Positions 23,800 to 33,328 of a stretch of 64,000 nt of DNA are shown one piece after another. The notes under the pieces were generated by a model that saw nothing but the letters and a program-made list of their open reading frames with translations, was not told the origin of the DNA and did no database searches. Positions within the stretch are counted from its first letter, which is position 1. The number at the start of each line of letters is the position of its first letter. The DNA comes from Christensenella minuta (GTDB lineage: Bacteria; Bacillota; Clostridia; Christensenellales; Christensenellaceae): assembly GCF_003628755.1 (NCBI RefSeq), contig NZ_CP029256.1, forward strand, positions 1,011,585 to 1,075,584, given 5' to 3'. The position numbers were made by a program, and so were the translations under genes.

Positions 23800-24978
23800 T
23801 TACACCTCAACATGCTGACGTTCGGCCAGAAGGCTGTCTGCCTCTGCCGGAGTTACGATCGCGTTTCCGTCCTTAATGATATCCACCGTAACAGGAACAA
23901 ACGTTTTTTCACGCCCCACCACAACGTTTACTCCCGTAACTCCATCCTTCTCCTTCAACGCTTTTTCCGGAACCTTAAGCCCGGTAAATTGAGTAAACAC
24001 TCTCGTGTCCGCCCTGCGCACATTCAAAAGCTCTCCAATATCATCCGATATCTCAATCACATAAAGATAATCGTTTTCTTCTTTTACTGTCCCCGATACA
24101 ACGCCCTGATATTGCCGTTCGACATAATCGTTAAAGGCAATCGAAAATTCGCGGTCGTTGGTAAATTCAGGAATCTCCTCCTCAGAGCGAATGACCAGAT
24201 ACCATTTGTAGCTGTTTACCAACCGATAGGCGGGCTGTTCCGTTTCCTCACCCTGCGTCTCCTGGCTGCCCGTGGTGCCATTGAGGATGTCGAGGATATC
24301 CGAAGATTTGATGTTTTCAATATTCGCTGCGTTCAGCACATCCTCCGCGCCGTCAAAATAATAGCTCACTACCCCGGCCGTCGGCGCCGTCAGCTGCTGC
24401 CTCCAATTGTTCACACGTCCCTGTATTTCCTCTTCTTGCGTATAAAAATCCTGCAGTTGTTGGTCCGGATTCACATTCTCTTTCAGGTAATTCTGCTTAC
24501 TCGCCATCAGGGATTTCAGTTCGCGTTCGGCCGTTACAACATCCCCCTCTGCCGTGCCGTTTATAATACCGCGGAGTTCCGCTGCTTTTGCCGTGATCTC
24601 ATTTTGCAGATTGGCCAAGTCCTCGGACTGAAAAACATTTTCCTGATATTGCTCGATTTTTGTCTGGTAATCAATCAGGTCATTCATGACCTTTTCATTA
24701 TACCCCCATTTATAGACTTCCATAACGGGGGCTTCCGCTTCCACACGTTCTCCCTCCGAAACAATATAATTGGCCTTCCCATAATTTTGTGCAAAAACGA
24801 CTTGTTCGTCCCTCACTACAACGGCAGCGGCCTCCGCCTCAAAGGGAATGGTCCCCTGCTCCACCTCCGCCGTCTGAATATTGAAAACAAAAAAGAGAAC
24901 GACAACTGCAACCACTGCGATAGCGCCAATAAATAGGTAAAATTTGGTGTTTGCACGTCTTCTCCGTTTTAATGCCAT
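23800..24978 (-). CDS. HlyD-like membrane-anchored protein of the division cluster
   Basis: Protein of 392 residues from ATG 24978 (AAGGA site upstream). After a short basic cytoplasmic tail (ALKRRRR) comes one membrane helix (about 14-34), then an extracytoplasmic domain resembling HlyD/RND membrane fusion proteins. A lipoyl-like half near 50-90, a helical hairpin near 90-190 and a second lipoyl-like half with LTAPTAGVVSYYFDG can be recognised. No efflux pump or outer-membrane partner is nearby. The gene precedes yggS-sepF-divIVA, a clostridial arrangement that suggests an envelope or division role. An extended -10 (TGGTATAAT, TATAAT at 25037-25042) drives the unit. Confidence 0.8.
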   Translation of the reverse strand: MALKRRRRANTKFYLFIGAIAVVAVVVLFFVFNIQTAEVEQGTIPFEAEAAAVVVRDEQVVFAQNYGKANYIVSEGERVEAEAPVMEVYKWGYNEKVMNDLIDYQTKIEQYQENVFQSEDLANLQNEITAKAAELRGIINGTAEGDVVTAERELKSLMASKQNYLKENVNPDQQLQDFYTQEEEIQGRVNNWRQQLTAPTAGVVSYYFDGAEDVLNAANIENIKSSDILDILNGTTGSQETQGEETEQPAYRLVNSYKWYLVIRSEEEIPEFTNDREFSIAFNDYVERQYQGVVSGTVKEENDYLYVIEISDDIGELLNVRRADTRVFTQFTGLKVPEKALKEKDGVTGVNVVVGREKTFVPVTVDIIKDGNAIVTPAEADSLLAERQHVEV

Positions 24979-25060
24979 ATTATGCGATCCTTCTTCAAAT
25001 CGTCTCGATACTACCACATTCGGTAGCTACAGGCATATTATACCACAATTTGATGAATTA

Positions 25061-25450
25061 TCATAGCTTTAATGTCACATCTACAGTATTTCCGTTTTCA
25101 CTGTAATGGAAGCTGTCGGTCATCATCTTCACAAGATAAACGCCGCGGCCGTTTTCATGCATAAGGAGTTCCCCGGACGTTACGTTGCGCGCTACCACAG
25201 GCCCCGTTTCAAATCCGCTTCCATTGTCTGCGAGCACAATGTGCAGCCTGTCCTTCCCATATTCCGCCTGAAGCTTCACTTCATTCGCATCGGAATATTT
25301 AAATATATTGACTACCAGCTCGCTCAACACAAGGCGAATCCGGTACATTTGCTCATCATCGAGCTTTTTTTCCCGTTCAACTCCTCTGATGACCGAACGA
25401 ATCGCTTCATTTAATTCATTCAGACTGAACAACCTTTTACTTACCAACAA
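25061..25450 (-). CDS. RsbW/SpoIIAB-type anti-sigma kinase (intact)
   Basis: GHKL ATP-binding protein of 129 residues, the family of serine kinases that bind either a sigma factor or a STAS antagonist. All boxes are seen: N-box LVLSELVVNIFKYS with its Asn near residue 48, G1 box DNGSGF near 76-81, and G2 box GRGVYLV near 101-107. The start appears to be a TTG at 25450 with AGGGG upstream; it is not certain. It lies after the sigma gene, separated by 134 nt, and is the only member of the module with a complete ATP site. Confidence 0.85.
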   Translation of the reverse strand: MLVSKRLFSLNELNEAIRSVIRGVEREKKLDDEQMYRIRLVLSELVVNIFKYSDANEVKLQAEYGKDRLHIVLADNGSGFETGPVVARNVTSGELLMHENGRGVYLVKMMTDSFHYSENGNTVDVTLKL

Positions 25451-25584
25451 AATTCCATACCCCTAATGCTTTTTCTAAGGTATTCATACCCTTTAAAAAA
25501 AGCAAGTAACGAAACAAATGTAAATTAATTTTGAACACAGCCTCACGAATCCGCCGTACTGTCTCACAGCGGGCATCCATTTGC
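25451..25584 (-). other. Gap between the sigma factor and the intact RsbW gene
   Basis: No gene is seen. On the minus strand the motif GTTACT-N13-GGGTAT (near 25482-25506) loosely resembles a SigB-type promoter and could give separate expression of the downstream kinase. The match at -35 is only partial. Confidence 0.3.
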
Positions 25585-26328
25585 CTATTTTTTATATACC
25601 ATCGCCAACTTGTTGAGGATTTTTCTCTCCATGCGCGATACCTGCATCTGCGAAACATTCAACATATCCGCGACCTGTTTCTGCGTTTTGTTCCCAAGGT
25701 AACGCTGCTCGATGATCTTTTTTTCCGTATCATTCAAAAGACTCATACAGTAATTGATAAAATCATGGTTTTCAACATGCTCGAAGCTCGCATCTTCCTG
25801 GCCGAGAACATTTCCGAGGGAAAAATTTTCACTGTCCGCCGCAAGCGCGCTGTCAAGCGATAGAATATTATCGGCCTGCTGCATTTCAAGCACTTCGAGC
25901 ACGCGTTCCACAGAAAGGTCCATCTCCTCCGCAATTTCCCGCGGCGACGGCTTTTTCCCATTGCGCGCCATATATTCCTGCGTATACAGCTTGATCTTTT
26001 TCAGCTGCTCCGTATCCCGCCGCGGAAGACGCATTACCCTCGACGAATCCCTGAAATAGTTTTTGATCTCGCCAATCAGGGATGGAGTTGCATAACTGGA
26101 AAATTTAATTTCCCGTTCCGGCTCAAAACGCTCGATCGCCTTTACAAGCGCAAGACTCGCAACCTGAAAAAGGTCTTCATAATCTACTCCCCGGCCCGCA
26201 AATTTTTTTGCGGCGATTTCTGCGATATACAAATACCGCTCAATCAATATATTCCTGATGTCTACATCATGATTTTTTACATATAGCTTAAACAGCTCGT
26301 CGCTGTCCATTTTCGTATAATCCGCCAC
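25585..26328 (-). CDS. Sigma-B/F/G-family RNA polymerase sigma factor
   Basis: Group 3 sigma-70 factor of 247 residues. Region 2 (about 25-95) includes the YEDLFQVASLALVKAIERF core-binding motif and YATPSLIGEIKNYFRD. Region 3 spans about 110-160, and region 4 (about 195-245) ends with a helix-turn-helix in KQVADMLNVSQMQVSRME. It is closer to general-stress SigB than to sporulation SigF by overall look, but phylogeny is needed. It sits between two RsbW-like genes and downstream of a STAS gene, so activity is controlled by partner switching. Confidence 0.9.
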   Translation of the reverse strand: MADYTKMDSDELFKLYVKNHDVDIRNILIERYLYIAEIAAKKFAGRGVDYEDLFQVASLALVKAIERFEPEREIKFSSYATPSLIGEIKNYFRDSSRVMRLPRRDTEQLKKIKLYTQEYMARNGKKPSPREIAEEMDLSVERVLEVLEMQQADNILSLDSALAADSENFSLGNVLGQEDASFEHVENHDFINYCMSLLNDTEKKIIEQRYLGNKTQKQVADMLNVSQMQVSRMERKILNKLAMVYKK

Positions 26329-26343
26329 TGAAAAACTCCTCGT

Positions 26344-26730
26344 TTACGCCATCGGCTTTTTACCGAAGGAAACCGCCTTCAGCATTCCGTCTTCTTCTTC
26401 AAACACCGCATCGTCGCTTAGGGACTGGATCATCAGCTTACTGATCTCTTCACTGAAACCCGTGCATTCAGTACATTCTTCGCATACGATCTGCCGCCCT
26501 TCCCCGCGCACCGTAACAGATACGTGGTCGCCGCAGTCCACTACGATTTCCAGTGTTTCGCTTTTTTGTCTGCATAAGAATAAAATACAAGACTCCGCAA
26601 CGCATGTTTTCAAATCTTCAATTTCATCGACGTCATACGCGCTGTTGCACGCAATTCCCGCCACAGCAAGTCGAATTGCCTTCAAATACTCCCGTTTTGC
26701 CGGGAACTGCATCTTTACCGTATCAGCCAT
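26344..26730 (-). CDS. Degenerate RsbW-like (GHKL) protein
   Basis: Protein of 128 residues in the usual position of rsbW/spoIIAB, between STAS and sigma genes. The N-terminal part (FPAKREYLKAIRLAVAGIA) matches anti-sigma kinases. The N-box, however, reads DLKTCVAESCILFLCR and lacks the catalytic Asn. The G1 box DxGxG and G2 box are not visible. It probably does not bind ATP in the normal way. It may still bind the sigma factor or the STAS protein. Its ATG shares one base with the STAS stop codon. Confidence 0.8.
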   Translation of the reverse strand: MADTVKMQFPAKREYLKAIRLAVAGIACNSAYDVDEIEDLKTCVAESCILFLCRQKSETLEIVVDCGDHVSVTVRGEGRQIVCEECTECTGFSEEISKLMIQSLSDDAVFEEEDGMLKAVSFGKKPMA

Positions 26731-27047
26731 TATTCAGCCACCTCAATTTTAAAAACGTTTGTAAGGCCAGTTACATCAAAAATTTTAAACAGATAGGGCT
26801 TCAGATCCCTGATTTCCATCGTGCCGCCATATTCTTTTACTTTTTTCAAAATACTGACGAGAACGCCGAGCCCTGTGGAATCAATGTACCGGAGTTCACC
26901 GCATCCTATCGAAACATCCGTTTTGTGTCCCTCGATCGCCTCGTCCATTCTACGCTTAAACTCGCTTACGCTGTTCAGATCGAGGTCTCCGTTCAAAGTC
27001 ACTAAAATTTTGTTTTTCTGGTCATCGAAATTCACTTGAATATCCAA
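26730..27047 (-). CDS. rsbV: STAS-domain anti-sigma factor antagonist
   Basis: RsbV/SpoIIAA-like protein of 105 residues. The start is a TTG at 27047 with GGAGG exactly 7 nt upstream; a longer ATG start lacks a ribosome site. The phosphorylatable serine lies in YIDSTGLGVL near residues 53-62. When unphosphorylated it binds the kinase and frees the sigma factor. First gene of the module. Its one-base overlap with the degenerate kinase gene implies equal expression of both. Confidence 0.92.
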   Translation of the reverse strand: MDIQVNFDDQKNKILVTLNGDLDLNSVSEFKRRMDEAIEGHKTDVSIGCGELRYIDSTGLGVLVSILKKVKEYGGTMEIRDLKPYLFKIFDVTGLTNVFKIEVAE

Positions 27048-27091
27048 AACTACACCTCCGAGATAATAGATCATTTCTGTACCTGTTATTG

Positions 27092-27117
27092 ATAAACATC
27101 GATCTGTTTCATTAAAC
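27092..27117 (-). promoter_or_regulatory. Candidate SigB/F-type promoter of the sigma module
   Basis: GTTTAA, exactly 14 nt, GTTTAT on the minus strand, close to the SigB consensus GTTTAA-N12-14-GGGTAT (perfect -35, four of six at -10). It lies between the gdhA terminator and the STAS gene. It suggests the sigma factor transcribes its own operon. Confidence 0.5.
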
Positions 27118-27120
27118 AAA

Positions 27121-27152
27121 AAAACAGGGGAATTTGAACTCCCCTGTTTTGT
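27121..27152 (-). terminator. Terminator of gdhA
   Basis: Stem AAACAGGGGA/TCCCCTGTTT with a T-run on the minus strand, just after the gdhA stop. Confidence 0.88.
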
Positions 27153-27172
27153 GTTTTGGATTTTTTGATCTG

Positions 27173-28537
<1,365 letters not shown>

Positions 28538-28554
28538 TTAATCATTACTTTGAC

Positions 28555-28583
28555 ATTATATCAGTAATAAAATTCAAAAACAA
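28555..28583 (-). promoter_or_regulatory. Promoter of gdhA
   Basis: TTGTTT, 17-nt spacer, TATAAT on the minus strand, about 48 nt before the start codon. Confidence 0.75.
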
Positions 28584-28673
28584 GAGATTCCATGCGATTT
28601 ATAGCGTTTATTTTTCTGTTTTTTGCAATTTTTCATTTTTTTCTTTCAAATTTTGTTGCATTTTGTAACAATC

Positions 28674-28702
28674 TTGCGTTTCCAGGTTCAATTTGTTACA
28701 AT
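28674..28702 (+). promoter_or_regulatory. Promoter of a candidate small RNA
   Basis: TTGCGT, 17-nt spacer, TACAAT, on the plus strand between divergent gdhA and the AI-2E transporter gene. Confidence 0.55.
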
Positions 28703-28708
28703 AAAACA

Positions 28709-28782
28709 GATTTAAATCGTTATATTGGTAGGGACCAATAAATTGCGGAGGCAGCACTGCTTATGGCGGTGTTGCTTTTGTA
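28709..28782 (+). ncRNA. Candidate small RNA of unknown class
   Basis: A short transcript is predicted from the promoter just upstream to a terminator-like hairpin. It contains the hairpin ATTGGT-AGGG-ACCAAT (28724-28739) and a longer one, GCAGCACTGC/GGCGGTGTTGC (28751-28775), followed by a TTTTG run. It ends before a separate promoter of the next gene. A 23-codon frame starts inside the second hairpin (ATG 28763) but looks non-functional. I recognise no known riboswitch in it. Confidence 0.4.
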
Positions 28783-28812
28783 TTTCCGTAAAAATTCCCC
28801 ACCATTTATTCA

Positions 28813-28842
28813 TTGTCATGCCCGTCCTCCATAGTGTATAAT
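28813..28842 (+). promoter_or_regulatory. Promoter of the AI-2E-family transporter gene
   Basis: TTGTCA, 18-nt spacer, TATAAT, with GGAGAG before ATG 28869. Confidence 0.75.
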
Positions 28843-28868
28843 GAAAACAATTCCTATGGAGAGTAAGT

Positions 28869-30095
28869 ATGAAGGTAGAATGGAATAAAAAATATACGAC
28901 CATTGCTGTTTATACTGTTATTGTGGCGGCGATCGTTACAATGATTGTTTTATTTTTCCTGAACCTCCAGTTTTTCGGCAATGCGGTTGCGGCTTTTTTC
29001 ACGATACTGATGCCTTTCATCGTCGGCTTTTGTATTGCCTACCTCTTGGTCCGTCCATGCCGCTTTGTGGAAAATCACTGGTTTGCTTTCATCGAGCGAA
29101 AGCGCCCTCATCCACGCGTGCGCCGCTCCCTCGCTATTCTCACGGTTATCCTAATTGCGTTCGCGATCTTTGCATTGCTGGTTTATTTCATCATCCCGCA
29201 GGTAGTTGCCAGCCTGACAATGTTGTTCAATAACATTCCCATGTACCTCGACCAGCTTCAGGAATCCGTGGTCGGCTTGCTCCAGTCATGGAATCTGTAT
29301 ACGCCTGAGGTCGCGGACCAGATCGCCAACCTGCGCAGCACTGTACTCGACCTCACATCCTTTTTTGACAAACTGATGGGCAGCCTGCCCGGTATGATTA
29401 CGAGCGTGGGCACCGGATTATTCAACTTCTTTGTCGGTCTGATCGTCAGTATTTATGTCGTTTTTGCCCGCGAGAAATTTAAGCGGCAAGCTAAAAAATT
29501 GACCTATGCACTTTTTACACCAGGCTTCGCGGACCGATTCCTCGATGTGCTTCGGTATTCCAACAACGTATTTCTGGGATTTATCAACGGCACCTTGATC
29601 GATGCTGCCTTCGTCGGGATCACTACCTTCATTTTTATGACGGTTTGCCAGCTCCCCTATGCCTTGCTTATTGCGGTCATTATCGGCTGCACGAATATCA
29701 TTCCATTTTTCGGACCATTTCTGGGCGCCATCCCGAGTGCTGTCATTCTATTGATCGTAGATCCGTTATATGCCCTCGCATTCGTTATTTTTATCCTCAT
29801 TCTGCAGCAGATCGACGGAAACGTCGTAATGCCAAAAATTGTGGGACTCAATATCGGTATGTCCGCCTTTTGGGTACTGTTTGCACTGATCCTGTTTGGC
29901 GGTTTATTCGGATTCTGGGGAATGCTCCTCGGGGTTCCGGTCTTTACAATCATCTATTCTTTGATTAAGACCTGTATCAACCGCTCATTGGAAAAGAAGG
30001 GCATCTCTCCCGAGAAGTATAATTCTCCGGAAGATGTAACCAGGAAGCGCTCCAAACGCAAAAGAAAAAAGGCAGCCGCTGAAAGGGAGCGGTGA
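28869..30095 (+). CDS. AI-2E-family (PerM-like) membrane transporter
   Basis: Polytopic protein of 408 residues with the AI-2E/PerM layout. Two N-terminal helices (about 12-35 and 38-60), one near 82-108, an extracellular loop region with amphipathic helices, then a cluster of helices from about 175 to 365. Conserved elements include the FLGFINGTLIDA and QIDGNVVMPKIVG segments. The family includes putative autoinducer-2 exporters and Na+/H+ antiporters; the substrate here is unknown. The C-terminus is a strongly basic tail. It is monocistronic. Confidence 0.87.
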   Translation: MKVEWNKKYTTIAVYTVIVAAIVTMIVLFFLNLQFFGNAVAAFFTILMPFIVGFCIAYLLVRPCRFVENHWFAFIERKRPHPRVRRSLAILTVILIAFAIFALLVYFIIPQVVASLTMLFNNIPMYLDQLQESVVGLLQSWNLYTPEVADQIANLRSTVLDLTSFFDKLMGSLPGMITSVGTGLFNFFVGLIVSIYVVFAREKFKRQAKKLTYALFTPGFADRFLDVLRYSNNVFLGFINGTLIDAAFVGITTFIFMTVCQLPYALLIAVIIGCTNIIPFFGPFLGAIPSAVILLIVDPLYALAFVIFILILQQIDGNVVMPKIVGLNIGMSAFWVLFALILFGGLFGFWGMLLGVPVFTIIYSLIKTCINRSLEKKGISPEKYNSPEDVTRKRSKRKRKKAAAERER

Positions 30096-30098
30096 AAT

Positions 30099-30132
30099 CA
30101 AAAACCGACAGGGCAAACTGCCGGTTTTTGGT
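30099..30132. terminator. Bidirectional terminator between convergent genes
   Basis: Stem AAAAACCG/CGGTTTTT with inner CAG/CTG pairing and flanking A and T runs, between the AI-2E and beta-propeller genes. Confidence 0.87.
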
Positions 30133-30161
30133 TGCTTATTAAATAGATAAGGGAATATATC

Positions 30162-31814
30162 TCACGAAATTTTTACTCCAACAATCTCCTGTCCTCTTGT
30201 GCCCACAACAAGCATATCGTTAAAGACAGCTGGCGACGCTTCAATATTCGCCCCGAAATTCAAACGGGAAAGCAGCGTCCCCTTGCGGGCATCCAGCAGA
30301 TCCATATCGCCCTCTGAATTGCACACGACAATATATGCGTTTCCGTCCGGATCGTAAATATCCACTGGCGAACTCCATACGTATCTGCCCGTATGGTATC
30401 TCCACACCTCTTCCCCGGTCTTTTTGTCAAGCGCGACAAGAATCCCCGCGCGAACCTGCGGAGTACGCGCGACCGGAAAAATGACAAGGTCGGAGATGCT
30501 GTGCTTTCCGCTCACGCACGTTGCCTGCACGCCGCCTGAGATACCCGCGACCGTATTGCACAGGTAGGTATGCTTCCATACATATTCGCCCGTAATTGCA
30601 TTGATCTTAAATATCGGTACATCTCCAAGCTTCAGCCTGGGGCTTGCCGTCCAGTGCAGCGAGGTAGCAATATAAAGATAAGGAACGCCTTCTTCCACGC
30701 TGAAGACGGGCGAACCATTCGTATCATCCACCACATCCTGTGCCCATATAATCTTCATAGTATTGATATCAATGCACATCAGGTTACCGCCGTTGTCCGC
30801 GATATAAAGATAATTGTCCCACATCACGCCGCTGTCTTCCATTCCCAGCCAATAGTTCTGTTCACTGGAGCGGTAGGTTTTATAACGTAGTTTTACGGTC
30901 TCTGAAGGATCGATCGAAAGTTCGCCCGTCTCACGATTGAATTTCGTGTTCAGTTTCATTGTATAAAGAATGCCATTTTCCCCAGGCGCAATCAGTGTAT
31001 CCGCCGCTTCAGCCACTAACACGGAGCTGTCGTAGCCATGAAATTTCCGCAGCGCGAAAGGATCGTTAGCGCCAAATTCGTATAGCTTTTTACAGTTAAT
31101 CAGATTGTAAATAAAGCCGCGTGCCGGCTCGTCGCCGCAGGAATCCCCCGGCCCCAGGTATAACATCGGGATACCGCGCGGATCAAGTGCTCCCGCTCCC
31201 TTGAAGGGCAGGCCTACAAAAAGATCATCGCGCGTCTTTTCACCATCCTCAATATCGATGAAATAGACATTCCCGTCCATCGTCGAATAAATCGCCTCCG
31301 TAAGGCCCTCTTTCTCCTTTTTATGCGGATAGATATTCATAAGCTTGCGAAGCTCCGGAGTCCATCGCACGATAAGCGGCTGCCCTGTCCACCCGCTTCC
31401 CGTCCAATAACCCTTTCCATAGCCCTTTTGCAGTCTTCCAGTGGAAACCGACCATTTCTTTTCCAGTTTTTTCGGCCGTGAAGGAAGTTCTCCGAAAGCC
31501 GCTCCGCTCCTCAGGTTATCCCCACGGAAGGTAACGATACCTTCCATTTTTGTATAGTCTTCCCCCGGCTGAAAAGCGATTGTCTCCAGCCGCTGGTATT
31601 CTGCCTGAATCTTTCCATTCACTTCAAGATTGCATTCAATCCCCAGGTCATCCTGTGTCGTTCCCTTTACAGGATGGGGCTTGTCTTCCGGGCCGGTCTG
31701 CTCCAGAGCTTCATAGCGGTAAACTTTATCAAACCGCCGGAATATCCGCAGGAAAAAAAGCACGACCGTATCCAGCGCCATCATAAATATCCGAAACCAA
31801 CGACTTGTTTTCAT
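30162..31814 (-). CDS. Membrane-anchored PQQ-like beta-propeller protein
   Basis: Protein of 550 residues with an N-terminal hydrophobic segment (about 8-24) that acts as an anchor or uncleaved signal. A region of WD/PQQ-like beta-propeller repeats follows, with blades such as IYSTMDGNVYFIDIEDG, LYIADNGGNLMCIDINTMKIIW and LVALDKKTGEEVWRYHTGRYVWSSP. The C-terminal blade ends at residue 549. Propellers of this BamB-like type are scaffolds; no PQQ enzyme ligands are evident. It is followed closely by no partner on the same strand except the upstream pncB, 28 nt before. Function unknown, probably extracytoplasmic. Confidence 0.8.
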   Translation of the reverse strand: MKTSRWFRIFMMALDTVVLFFLRIFRRFDKVYRYEALEQTGPEDKPHPVKGTTQDDLGIECNLEVNGKIQAEYQRLETIAFQPGEDYTKMEGIVTFRGDNLRSGAAFGELPSRPKKLEKKWSVSTGRLQKGYGKGYWTGSGWTGQPLIVRWTPELRKLMNIYPHKKEKEGLTEAIYSTMDGNVYFIDIEDGEKTRDDLFVGLPFKGAGALDPRGIPMLYLGPGDSCGDEPARGFIYNLINCKKLYEFGANDPFALRKFHGYDSSVLVAEAADTLIAPGENGILYTMKLNTKFNRETGELSIDPSETVKLRYKTYRSSEQNYWLGMEDSGVMWDNYLYIADNGGNLMCIDINTMKIIWAQDVVDDTNGSPVFSVEEGVPYLYIATSLHWTASPRLKLGDVPIFKINAITGEYVWKHTYLCNTVAGISGGVQATCVSGKHSISDLVIFPVARTPQVRAGILVALDKKTGEEVWRYHTGRYVWSSPVDIYDPDGNAYIVVCNSEGDMDLLDARKGTLLSRLNFGANIEASPAVFNDMLVVGTRGQEIVGVKIS

Positions 31815-31842
31815 TTATTGTTCTCCCTCGATACAAACCAGT

Positions 31843-33270
31843 TTATTTCTGCTCATTCAACAGTTTTTTCTTCAGGTTGTAAAGCTCGTCCGATAAATCC
31901 ACCTTGTAAAGATGCGGACGTTTAATCCTTTTGAACTCATCCCAAAAACTCGCCATATCCTTTTTGGCATATTCTTGGATTTCTTTCAGGGAAGGCGATT
32001 CATAAACCTGCTTTCCGTCCACGAATACCGGCACCAGCAAATCCCGAAGCTCATAATCTGTAAGCGTCATTTTCTTCCACGTCTCAATCGGATCGAAAAT
32101 TGTAAGGGGTTTGTGAGTATCTATCGTTTCATTCTCGAGCATAATCAAATCGGCAATCGCCATATGGTCTTTTCTGCTATAGATACGTACCACCTTCTTG
32201 ATACCGGGATTGGTAATCTTCCATACATTTTCACTGACTTTGAGCTTGGGAACAATCTGTCCGTTTTCCACATTTGCGCTCAGCTTATATACCCCTCCCA
32301 GCGCGGGATGGTCGTGACCGGTAATCAGCCGGGTCCCTACGCCCCAAACATCAATTTTGGCTCCCTGCTGTTTGAGGTCCGCAATGGTATATTCATCAAG
32401 ATCGCTCGATGCGAAAATCCGTGCATTGGTAAATCCCGCATCATCGAGCATTTTACGAGCCTGCTTTGAAAGATAGGCCAAGTCCCCAGAATCGAGGCGT
32501 ACGCCCACCGGTTCATATCCCTTTTCCCGCAGTTCCTTGAAGACGGTAATCGCATTAGGGATACCGCTTTTAAGCGTATCGTAAGTATCCACAAGGAGCA
32601 TGCAGCCCGAGGGGAACGTATTGGCATAGGCGCGGAATGCGGAAAGCTCGTCCGGGAAGCTCATTACCCAGCTGTGCGCATGCGTGCCCGCCGCCGTCGC
32701 GCCGAACATTTGCGCCGTAAGCACGTTTGATGTGGAGGTGCAGCCGCCGATGATCGCTGCGCGCGCGCCGTAGATACCGGCATCCGGGCCCTGTGCGCGC
32801 CGCAGGCCGAATTCAAGTACCGGATCTCCCTGCGCCGCATACACCACCCGGCTTGCTTTGGTGGCGATCAGAGTCTGGTGGTTGACAAGGTTCAGCAACG
32901 CGGTCTCCACAAGCTGCGCTTCGCTGATCGGCGCTCTCACACGCACCAGCGGTTCCATTGGAAACACTACAGTCCCCTCCGGAATCGCATAAATTTCTCC
33001 CGTAAAGCGGAATCCCCGCAAATAGTCCATGAATTCCTCATCAAACAGGTTCAACGATCTCAGGTAATTGATGTCTTCTTCCTCAAACCTTAAGTTGTTG
33101 ATAAGCTCGATCACCTGTTCGAGGCCTGCGCATACTGCATAATTGGTCTCGTCTCCCTGACGGCGGAAAAAGAGATCGTATACCGCTTTCTCGTTGTGCT
33201 TCCCCGCTTTAAAATATCCATACATCATGGTGAGCTGATACAGGTCCGTCATCATCGTTAAATTTCTCAC
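31843..33270 (-). CDS. pncB: Nicotinate phosphoribosyltransferase
   Basis: Converts nicotinate and PRPP to nicotinate mononucleotide, first step of NAD salvage. 475 residues from a GTG at 33270, chosen because AGAGGTG lies 6 nt upstream and the protein then opens with the family-typical RNLTMMTDLYQLTM. Active-site segments include EFGLRRAQGPDAG near 152-164, THAHSWVMSF, LLVDTYDT and GVRLDSGDLAYLS. It is the gene upstream of the beta-propeller gene, likely one transcript. Confidence 0.94.
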   Translation of the reverse strand: MRNLTMMTDLYQLTMMYGYFKAGKHNEKAVYDLFFRRQGDETNYAVCAGLEQVIELINNLRFEEEDINYLRSLNLFDEEFMDYLRGFRFTGEIYAIPEGTVVFPMEPLVRVRAPISEAQLVETALLNLVNHQTLIATKASRVVYAAQGDPVLEFGLRRAQGPDAGIYGARAAIIGGCTSTSNVLTAQMFGATAAGTHAHSWVMSFPDELSAFRAYANTFPSGCMLLVDTYDTLKSGIPNAITVFKELREKGYEPVGVRLDSGDLAYLSKQARKMLDDAGFTNARIFASSDLDEYTIADLKQQGAKIDVWGVGTRLITGHDHPALGGVYKLSANVENGQIVPKLKVSENVWKITNPGIKKVVRIYSRKDHMAIADLIMLENETIDTHKPLTIFDPIETWKKMTLTDYELRDLLVPVFVDGKQVYESPSLKEIQEYAKKDMASFWDEFKRIKRPHLYKVDLSDELYNLKKKLLNEQK

Positions 33271-33295
33271 AACACACACCTCTTGCATCAAAATT

Positions 33296-33322
33296 TAAGG
33301 GCGGAAAAATCCGCCCAGTTTA
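33296..33322 (-). terminator. Weak terminator after lgt
   Basis: Stem GGGCGG/CCGCCC (33299-33316) with a loop of six; the downstream run on the minus strand is TTAAATTTT, not a clean T-run. Located between lgt and pncB. Confidence 0.55.
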
Positions 33323-33328
33323 ATCTTC

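Noticed and set aside
23674-24936. 420-codon plus-strand frame opposite the HlyD-like and yggS genes
   Set aside because: Antisense shadow crossing two clear genes.
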